11,063 nt of DNA from NCBI GenBank assembly GCA_964394565.1, contig CAYMYA010000022.1, positions 1 through 11,063 on the forward strand, in the 5' to 3' direction. The DNA comes from CAIKHN01 sp964394565 (GTDB taxonomy: Bacteria > Patescibacteriota > Patescibacteriia > UBA9934). The translations under genes and the position numbers were made by a program. The notes under the pieces are model-generated. The model did no database searches, was not told the DNA's origin, and saw nothing but the letters and a program-made list of their open reading frames with translations. This document shows positions 1-5,157 of this stretch, piece after piece. How positions within the stretch are numbered: position 1 is the stretch's first letter; the number at the start of each line of letters is the position of its first letter.

Positions 1-1
1 C

Positions 2-577
2 AATTATTTGATCCCTTCGGTGATTGAGAAAACTGCTAACGGCGAACGTGCGTATGATATTTATTCGCGGTTGCTGAAAGATCGTATTGTATTTTTAGGC
101 ACGGAAATTGACGACGGCGTGGCGAATGCGGTTATTGCGCAGCTGTTGTTTTTAGAAAGTCAGGACAAGGAGAAAGACATCACGATGTACATTAACTCGC
201 CGGGAGGATCCGTAACGGCTGGCTTAGCCATTTACGATACGATGCAATACATTCAGCCGAAAGTGTCAACGGTGTGTATCGGCATGGCAGCCTCTATGGG
301 CGCAGTGCTTTTGGCTGCAGGGGCTGCAGGGAAGCGTTTTGCGCTGCCGAATGCGGAAGTGATGATTCACCAGGTGCTTGGGGGTGTGAAGGGGCAGGCG
401 TCAGATATTAAAATCCATGCAGAGCGCATATTGGCCGTTCGTGAGAATTTGAACGAAATATTGGCAAAACACACGGGTCAGCCGGTCAAAACCGTGGCGA
501 TGGATACTGAACGGGACAATTTCATGACGGCAAAAGAGGCCCAAAAGTACGGTTTGATTGACAAAGTCATCAATTAA
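2..577 (+). CDS. clpP: ATP-dependent Clp protease proteolytic subunit ClpP (5' end cut by window)
   Basis: Serine peptidase subunit that forms the double-heptamer chamber and degrades substrates fed by ClpX or ClpA/C in the cytoplasm. The frame is open to the left edge and reads N-Y-L-I-P-S-V-I-E, matching the usual ClpP N-terminus (M-x-L-I-P-x-V-I-E), so the true start is only one or a few codons upstream of the window. The TTG at 8 is probably an internal Leu. Counting from that Leu, the catalytic Ser is residue 96 in GMAASMGA, His is 121 in MIHQ, and Asp is 170 in DTERD. The oligomer region YINSPGGSVTAG (61-72) is intact. The length is that of a normal ClpP that needs no long propeptide. 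One small oddity is Val after MIHQ, where many homologues have Pro. The gene is followed by a long hairpin. Identification is secure. Confidence 0.97.
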   Translation, partial: NYLIPSVIEKTANGERAYDIYSRLLKDRIVFLGTEIDDGVANAVIAQLLFLESQDKEKDITMYINSPGGSVTAGLAIYDTMQYIQPKVSTVCIGMAASMGAVLLAAGAAGKRFALPNAEVMIHQVLGGVKGQASDIKIHAERILAVRENLNEILAKHTGQPVKTVAMDTERDNFMTAKEAQKYGLIDKVIN

Positions 578-594
578 GGGGTAAAAAGAGCCTT

Positions 595-728
595 CCTCCT
601 GGCTCTAAGACTGCGGACACGACAAGCATGGGGATATATAACTTTCTGCGCTCTCTGGCTTCGGCTGGGCGGTTGCCGTGTATGTATCTTCTTGTCCGCA
701 GCCTTAGCGCCGGGAGGTTTTTGATTTT
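595..728 (+). ncRNA. Long imperfect hairpin with T-rich tail after clpP; candidate structured RNA or large terminator
   Basis: Seen directly: 595-619 pairs with 693-717 over 25 positions, giving 22 Watson-Crick pairs, one G-U (600/712) and two mismatches (604/708 T-C and 610/702 A-C). Inside it a second stem of 8 pairs joins 633-640 to 681-688, leaving an asymmetric internal loop of 13 and 4 bases and an apical region at 641-680. The right arm is followed at once by TTTTTGATTTT (718-728), as expected of an intrinsic terminator, although the enclosed span is far larger than a normal terminator loop. It starts 18 bases after the clpP stop. I do not recognise 6S, SRP, 5S or tRNA signatures in it on either strand. 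It could be the clpP 3' UTR, an independent small RNA, or a palindromic DNA element. The strand is chosen from the T tract. Confidence 0.6.
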
Positions 729-730
729 CG

Positions 731-836
731 GCATTTTGTCTATTTTCGGCTTGTCGCGTCGTCGACTCGCTCAACGTACCAATGAAGTACGTCTCGCGAG
801 CTCTCCTTGCTCCGCACCGAAACTAGCCTAAAATGA
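731..836. repeat. Copy A of a structured dispersed intergenic repeat
   Basis: This stretch is related to 5023-5131. The left arms (732-753 and 5025-5046) match at 19 of 22 positions and the right arms (814-836 and 5108-5130) at 19 of 23, with every difference a transition. The arms form an outer stem: TTTCGG 744-749 pairs with 817-822, and the stem continues outward to 732/835 with two mismatches and one bulged T at 829. An apical stem ACGTAC (774-779) / GTACGT (787-792) carries a 7-base loop, and a middle stem CTCGC (766-770) / GCGAG (796-800) sits below it. The interior sequence has diverged while the fold is kept. It lies in the clpP to VanW gap and has no coding role that I can see. Confidence 0.72.
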
Positions 837-926
837 CGAAAATCATTTAATTACGTTTCGTGTACTTTTTTCGCTGTATACCCAAACTCGTCGCAGCTGA
901 GCAAGCCTCTTCATCTGAACTGATAG
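837..926. other. Rest of the clpP-VanW gap, no gene seen
   Basis: Between copy A of the repeat and the terminator at 927-954 I find no convincing reading frame, promoter or RNA. The only structure is a weak 6-base inverted repeat ACGAAA (836-841) / TTTCGT (856-861), followed a few bases later by a run of six T. This is too weak to call a terminator. Confidence 0.4.
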
Positions 927-954
927 CAAAACGCACCCGATTGGGTGCGTTTTG
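927..954. terminator. Bidirectional intrinsic terminator
   Basis: A perfect 12-base stem joins CAAAACGCACCC (927-938) to GGGTGCGTTTTG (943-954) around the loop GATT. The A/T ends of the stem give a T run in both directions. The VanW-like gene on the minus strand stops at 964, only 9 bases away, so this is its terminator. It can also stop plus-strand transcripts from the clpP side. Confidence 0.85.
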
Positions 955-963
955 TGTTGTGAG

Positions 964-2838
964 TTATTCTGTGGCGATGGTGATCGGCTCTTCGCTGGGA
1001 GCGAATGCGGATTCTGTTGCCGGAGCGCCGACGAGACAGATTTTTGGGAGGGCGCGATAGCTTGAGAAGAATTCAGTAGTCTTTGTGGTGCCGTCACCAT
1101 ACGTGACATTGTAGTTAAACGTGGTGGTGTACCCGGGGAAGGCGTTTTGGCATTGTTCTTCGCCCGGTGCGAGATCTGCAGAAACTTTGTATTGCGTTGC
1201 ACCTACACCAAGGCGCGAAAGAACCGTTGGCGGTTCATAGGAGCCGGTGCGACCGTCATCTGTGCCCCAAAAGGAAAACGTGATCGTACTTGCTTCATCG
1301 TCGAACGTGGTGATGAGAAGGACATATGTTTCCATGTCATTTTTGAATTTCAAATCCGGCGCAGGATTGTAGAGCGTTGCATCGGTTCCCGGGTTTCCAT
1401 TGGTTGCATCGTTGTAATACGAAATCGCAAGGGAGTGGTTTCGTCGCTCAACAATTTCGAATCCGGTGTTCATTGCTGCGCGGAATGCAGTGGTCCCGAG
1501 CTGGCAAAGCCCACCACCAACTTCCGGTTTAATTTCATCGCCCTTAATCACGAGTTCTGGAAGGTATCCGTCTGCAATGGTGAACGGCTTGAGGTAAGAA
1601 AGCACGGAAACAATTTCCCCGGGTGCAATGAGCACGCCATTTAACTTTTCTGCGCCATGCCGAATGTTTGCACGCCGTGCTGCGGTAGAGTGGGGGAATT
1701 CGGTGGTGGCTTCGCCGAGTAAATCCGTAATGCCGAGGGAATTTACATTTTGTGTGGTGATGCTTGGGGTTTCTGTGCGCATGGCCACAGCGACGGGGGT
1801 GGTGGAAGTATCGGTACCGAGCATGGCATTGAGTGCCGCAAAAAAGCGCTCATCATCAACAACAGATCCATCTGTACTTGCTTGAAACTCACTCACCCTT
1901 GTGCCGTCAATCGTGAAACGCGCATTTTGTACTGCGATATCGACCGCGTCGTGCACTTCCGTCAGAAAATCGACTGCACGTTCGGGTTCAATATCAATAA
2001 AGAGGGTGCCTTTCGGTGAAATATTTGGGCGAATCCAATCAGCAATAGTATTTTGACTCACTGTCCACGTTTCTATTTCGCCTTCGGTATTTGTTCCAGT
2101 AATCGTGTATGGCGCCGCGACAATTGCAGCAACCGCTTCGTCGATGAGCTGTTCTGCATCCGATGCATAGATATTTGGTTCCGTCGCCGTGGTGGCGACG
2201 GGCATGCGTTCGAGACGGAGATCTCTAGCATCTGTTGCGATGAGTGATGCGACACGACTCAGGTTAAGTGACTGCCCGCGCGTTCCCGGAATAACTGCGA
2301 CTGTTATGCCTTTACTGCGGGAAATGGTGACGTCAAAATCGGTCTGCGTTGCAGAAATTTCCATTTCTGGGAATGCGGCAAGAATGGTTTCTTGTAGGCG
2401 TTCTGCGTTCACGGTCACGGTTGCTGCAAAAGACTTTCGTCCAAAAAGCTCATAATAGAGCGTGAGCAGGCTATCTGCGACTACGTTGGTCCTGTGTCCG
2501 ACGAGTAACGCTTCGGCTGCCGCTGCTGCGGGGTCCCATTCAATGAGGTTATACGCAACGTCACTTCCTTCGCTTGTTTGGAAGAGATTAATCGTTTCCG
2601 TTTCTGTCCCAACAACGATGGTGATGCCGCGAGAAATCATGTCGTCGTATGCGCGTTGCAGGGTGGATGTTGCGGCGAGCCCGTCCATACCGGAAAGATC
2701 TATTCCTGCAACGCTAACGTTTGGCACAATGGTATCGCGGTTTGTATAGTGAGCGTGCGCGGCGAATACCGACGTGGTTGCGAGTGCAGCAATAATGACC
2801 ACGAGTGTCAGGATGAGCCCCGCATGTAGGCGCTTCAT
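964..2838 (-). CDS. VanW family envelope protein with peptidoglycan-binding-like domains
   Basis: The 624-residue protein has an N-terminal membrane anchor or signal peptide (residues about 6-27, hydrophobic after MKRLHAG), so it acts at or outside the membrane. Residues about 40-215 and 225-355 resemble the repeated PG_binding_4 type modules often found before VanW domains. The VanW domain spans about 365-525, with the hallmark GGGLCQLGTTAF (441-452), ERRNHS (464-469) and GTDATLY (484-490) followed by DLKFKN. A C-terminal extracellular tail (about 535-604) has two Cys (563 and 601) that could form a disulfide. The biochemical function of VanW is not established; a cell-wall or surface role is inferred. 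The start ATG overlaps the hsp20 stop (ATGA), which suggests translational coupling. It ends just before a strong terminator. Confidence 0.9.
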   Translation of the reverse strand: MKRLHAGLILTLVVIIAALATTSVFAAHAHYTNRDTIVPNVSVAGIDLSGMDGLAATSTLQRAYDDMISRGITIVVGTETETINLFQTSEGSDVAYNLIEWDPAAAAAEALLVGHRTNVVADSLLTLYYELFGRKSFAATVTVNAERLQETILAAFPEMEISATQTDFDVTISRSKGITVAVIPGTRGQSLNLSRVASLIATDARDLRLERMPVATTATEPNIYASDAEQLIDEAVAAIVAAPYTITGTNTEGEIETWTVSQNTIADWIRPNISPKGTLFIDIEPERAVDFLTEVHDAVDIAVQNARFTIDGTRVSEFQASTDGSVVDDERFFAALNAMLGTDTSTTPVAVAMRTETPSITTQNVNSLGITDLLGEATTEFPHSTAARRANIRHGAEKLNGVLIAPGEIVSVLSYLKPFTIADGYLPELVIKGDEIKPEVGGGLCQLGTTAFRAAMNTGFEIVERRNHSLAISYYNDATNGNPGTDATLYNPAPDLKFKNDMETYVLLITTFDDEASTITFSFWGTDDGRTGSYEPPTVLSRLGVGATQYKVSADLAPGEEQCQNAFPGYTTTFNYNVTYGDGTTKTTEFFSSYRALPKICLVGAPATESAFAPSEEPITIATE

Positions 2839-3227
2839 AGTTTCACTTCTTTACGCACTGGAATGCGAATATCGCCACGTGCTTTCTTGAGGGTAATCAT
2901 TAGGATGCCGTTTTGTAGGCTCGCGTCGGCATCATCTGGAATAATTCGGCATGGCAAAATGATCGAGCGTGAAAATGCCCCCCAAAAACATTCTTCGTAA
3001 TGCACGGTGGCATCCAGCGGAAGGGGTGCAATAGTGCGTTCGCCGCGAATTGTCACCATATCTTCGTTAATGGTGATGTGCAGATCACGTTCAGAAACGC
3101 CCGCGATAGCGGAACGAATCATGACGCGATCTGGCGTCTCGATCACGTCGACGGCGAGTTGCCCTTCGGTACGCGTGAAATCAAACATTTCCGCGTCATG
3201 TTCTTCCGTGCGTTTTTTGGCGAACAT
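2835..3227 (-). CDS. Small heat shock protein, Hsp20/alpha-crystallin family
   Basis: ATP-independent holdase chaperone that binds unfolding proteins in the cytoplasm. From the chosen start it is 130 residues. The alpha-crystallin domain spans about 24-118, with AVDVIETPDRVMI at its start, IAGVSERDLHITI in the middle and the family motif A-S-L-Q-N-G-I-L at 102-109. An I-x-I anchor (IRI, 120-122) lies near the C-terminus. I chose the ATG at 3227 because the -10 box of a good promoter overlaps the earlier in-frame ATG at 3239; transcription would start near 3231-3232, leaving a 4-5 base leader. If the upstream ATG is used the protein gains MTSS. Its stop overlaps the VanW-like start by ATGA, so the two form an operon. 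The family call is sure; the start is probable. Confidence 0.93.
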   Translation of the reverse strand: MFAKKRTEEHDAEMFDFTRTEGQLAVDVIETPDRVMIRSAIAGVSERDLHITINEDMVTIRGERTIAPLPLDATVHYEECFWGAFSRSIILPCRIIPDDADASLQNGILMITLKKARGDIRIPVRKEVKL

Positions 3228-3237
3228 AGATGACGTC

Positions 3238-3266
3238 ATTGTACGCTAAGTGCTTGTTGCTGTCAG
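3238..3266 (-). promoter_or_regulatory. Sigma-70 type promoter for hsp20-VanW operon
   Basis: On the minus strand a -35 box CTGACA (3261-3266) and a -10 box TACAAT (3238-3243) are separated by 17 bases. Together they match the consensus at 10 of 12 positions. The -10 box includes the first two bases of the ATG at 3239, which supports translation from the next ATG at 3227 on a nearly leaderless mRNA. No CIRCE-type inverted repeat is seen. Confidence 0.65.
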
Positions 3267-3301
3267 TGTGGATTGTTTGATCATGGTTTCTGTGGTGAAA
3301 T

Positions 3302-3655
3302 ATGTTCATGTTCCGGCTTCCATCATGGAGTATGGGTGTACTGATGATCGCGATCGTGTTCGCGTCCTTAGTTTGTGGTGCGTTTGGAATGCTTGGGGTT
3401 TCGACAAACACCATGGTTGCTTCTTCGGTTGAGGATTGCCATGGCGATACATGCCGTGCACATGATGTTTCGTGTTTTGAGCACTGTCTTTCACGCGTCG
3501 ACAGTGCTGGCGAACGATTGACCGTTGGGCAGGTTGCTCGTATTGATGCAGTATTTGAGGATACCGTGATGTGGGTACATCACATGGTTCGTTGGGATTT
3601 TTCAAAACATGCACCGCCATGGCAAAGCCATCGGTTGTTGGTATTTCGTGAATAA
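3302..3655 (+). CDS. Small Cys/His-rich membrane-anchored protein, likely metal-binding
   Basis: I do not recognise a named family. The 117-residue product has one hydrophobic segment (about 10-31) acting as signal peptide or anchor. After it comes a short cluster of potential metal ligands: Cys46-His47, Cys51, His54, Cys58 and His61-Cys62, in the pattern C-H-x3-C-x2-H-x3-C-x2-H-C. His93, His94, His103 and His110 lie further on. It is 41 bases upstream of the HMA/cupredoxin fusion gene, on the same strand, which fits a copper or other thiophilic metal chaperone or sensor outside the membrane; this is inference. GGTGA lies about 5 bases before the ATG and supports the start. A second in-frame ATG at 3308 is possible. 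Confidence 0.72.
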   Translation: MFMFRLPSWSMGVLMIAIVFASLVCGAFGMLGVSTNTMVASSVEDCHGDTCRAHDVSCFEHCLSRVDSAGERLTVGQVARIDAVFEDTVMWVHHMVRWDFSKHAPPWQSHRLLVFRE

Positions 3656-3696
3656 CGTTTGTTCCCTGGAGGGGCGAGGTTATTTATAGAAATTTT

Positions 3697-5016
3697 ATGC
3701 CAAAAATATTTCATTTTGCGGTTGAAGGAACACATTGTGCGAGTTGTGAAATTGTGATTGAGCGGGAAGTGAAAAAGATTCCAGGAGTTCTCCACGTAAA
3801 AGCATCTGCCACGAAAAATAGTGTTACCGTGACAGCGGAACGAGATATTTCTGCCTCGGAGTGCACTGCGGTCGTGAAGCATCACGGATATCGATTCCTG
3901 AATATCGAAACACCGTCGGTGGCCGCGCCGTTTTCTTGGGACCGTCTGATTATTGCCGTAGCGTTGGTGGGTGTGGTGTGGTATGCGCTCACACAAACGG
4001 GCATTCTCAACTACGCTCCGACGGATGCGTCGGGTAAAGGACTTTTAGCAGTGTTTGGCGTTGGCCTTGTTGCTGCGTTTTCGTCATGTACCGCAGTGGT
4101 CAGTGGTCTTCTTGTTGCGATGTCGTCGCGTGCTGCTTCTCGGAATTCTGGAGCGAGTTTTGCACAAAAGATGAAGCCACATGTCACGTTTAACGTTGGG
4201 CGTGTTGTAGGATTTGTTGGTTTTGGTGCGCTAGTCGGAGTCTTGGGAAGCGTACTTGAACTCTCATCGACCATGAATGGCTTTTTGGTGCTTGCGATTG
4301 CGTTTTTGATGATTGGCATTGGTGTTGACCTTCTTGGCGTCCTTCCTTCATCCTTCGCAATTCGTCCACCAAAATGGCTTTCGCATCGGATTCATGGGAT
4401 CGCAGAGAGCAAAAACCCATTTGCTCCGGCAGTGCTCGGTGCGGCAACGTTCTTTTTACCCTGTGGGTTTACGCAATCGATGCAGCTGTATGCACTCTCC
4501 ACAGGATCGCCTACGCAAGCGGCGATGATTATGGGTGTTTTTGCACTAGGGACACTCCCTGCACTTCTTGGGCTTGGTGCAGCGACGTCGGTGTTGCGTG
4601 GGGTTGGATTGAAAAAGATGACATATGCCGTGGGGGTGCTGGTCGTTGCGCTTGGCTTCACGAATATGACGAATGCAGCAACGCTACTTGGGTTTTCCGG
4701 TTTCCGAGCCGCGGACGATGCCGTACCGGTTACGGTTGCGCTGATTGACGGCAAACAGGTTGTTCCCATGGAAGTGACCGCATTTGGATACGCACCGAAT
4801 GTCATTACGGTCAAAAAGAATATCCCGGTCGATTGGCAGATTTACGGGGGCGATCAGCTTGGATGTGCGAGTACTTTGGTGTTGAATGCGTTTCGTGTGA
4901 ATGCTGCGATCCGTCCAGGAGAAAATCGTGTAGCGTTTACGCCAACGAAAACAGGGACGTTTCCGTTTAGTTGTTCAATGGGAATGGTTCGAGGCACGAT
5001 GGTCGTTGTTGAGTAG
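3697..5016 (+). CDS. HMA - TauE/SafE (DsbD-like) membrane - cupredoxin fusion protein
   Basis: This 439-residue protein appears to be a three-part copper-handling protein. Residues 3-70 are a heavy-metal-associated domain with H-C-A-S-C at 13-17. After a first membrane helix (about 83-102), residues 113-335 form a polytopic domain of the sulfite-exporter TauE/SafE / DsbD_2 type, with Cys131 in SSCTAVV and Cys256 in LPCGFTQ facing each other as in CcdA-like thiol or metal relays. Residues 343-439 are a cupredoxin-like beta domain with candidate ligands Cys390, Cys426 and Met428/Met430 (CSMGM). Known relatives combine these modules in Gram-positive and CPR copper loci. The substrate is inferred from the HMA and cupredoxin parts and from the neighbour copA. 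The close ATG has no clear Shine-Dalgarno site; GGAGG at 3667-3671 is too distant. Confidence 0.88.
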   Translation: MPKIFHFAVEGTHCASCEIVIEREVKKIPGVLHVKASATKNSVTVTAERDISASECTAVVKHHGYRFLNIETPSVAAPFSWDRLIIAVALVGVVWYALTQTGILNYAPTDASGKGLLAVFGVGLVAAFSSCTAVVSGLLVAMSSRAASRNSGASFAQKMKPHVTFNVGRVVGFVGFGALVGVLGSVLELSSTMNGFLVLAIAFLMIGIGVDLLGVLPSSFAIRPPKWLSHRIHGIAESKNPFAPAVLGAATFFLPCGFTQSMQLYALSTGSPTQAAMIMGVFALGTLPALLGLGAATSVLRGVGLKKMTYAVGVLVVALGFTNMTNAATLLGFSGFRAADDAVPVTVALIDGKQVVPMEVTAFGYAPNVITVKKNIPVDWQIYGGDQLGCASTLVLNAFRVNAAIRPGENRVAFTPTKTGTFPFSCSMGMVRGTMVVVE

Positions 5017-5022
5017 TCCGTC

Positions 5023-5131
5023 CCCATTTCGCCCATTTTCGGCTTGCTTCCTCGACGTGATCGACGGCGTACGGCTCAGTACGCCTTGATGATCCCGTCA
5101 TCGTCGCGCACCGAAACTGGTCTGAAATGGG
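5023..5131. repeat. Copy B of a structured dispersed intergenic repeat
   Basis: Counterpart of 731-836. The outer stem joins 5023-5042 to 5111-5131: CCCATTTC with GAAATGGG, and TTTCGG with CCGAAA, with mismatches at 5032/5121 and 5036/5117 and a bulged T at 5123. The apical hairpin is GGCGTAC (5066-5072) / GTACGCC (5079-5085) with a 6-base loop. A middle stem pairs 5059-5062 with 5091-5094 and, past one mismatch, 5054-5057 with 5096-5099. Compared with copy A, the outer pairs T-A 741/825 and 737/830 are C-G here (5034/5119 and 5030/5124), so both partners changed together. The element fills most of the 141-base gap between the fusion gene and copA. Confidence 0.75.
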
Positions 5132-5138
5132 AGCGTCC

Positions 5139-5157
5139 TATACATCTATACAAATAT
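5139..5157 (+). promoter_or_regulatory. Possible copA promoter -10 region with tandem TATACA
   Basis: Two direct copies of TATACA (5139-5144 and 5147-5152) lie just before the copA ATG at 5158. Either could be a -10 box giving a very short leader or leaderless mRNA. I see no convincing -35 box at the proper distance and no Shine-Dalgarno site, so this is tentative. A repeated operator is an alternative reading. Confidence 0.3.

Noticed and set aside
583..606. Minus-strand terminator AGAGCC/GGCTCT followed by five T
   Set aside because: Only six pairs, far from any minus-strand gene end (VanW already ends at 964 with a strong terminator), and it competes with the much longer hairpin 595-717.
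595..728. 6S, SRP or 5S RNA identity for the long hairpin
   Set aside because: I cannot find the SRP tetraloop/GGAA-AGCAG motif, the 5S loop sequences or a 6S-like central bubble on either strand.
628..831. 67-residue plus-strand frame in the clpP-VanW gap
   Set aside because: It runs through the long hairpin and repeat copy A; its codons are dictated by the palindromes and it resembles no protein.
1147..1644. 165-residue plus-strand frame
   Set aside because: Antisense shadow of the VanW-like gene; Cys/Arg-rich composition without domain pattern.
3580..3996. 138-residue minus-strand frame
   Set aside because: Overlaps the start of the fusion gene on the opposite strand and shows no domain.
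5044..5157. N-terminal extension of copA from a TTG at 5044
   Set aside because: The extension lies in repeat copy B, is Arg-rich without family resemblance, and the ATG at 5158 starts exactly at the HMA domain.
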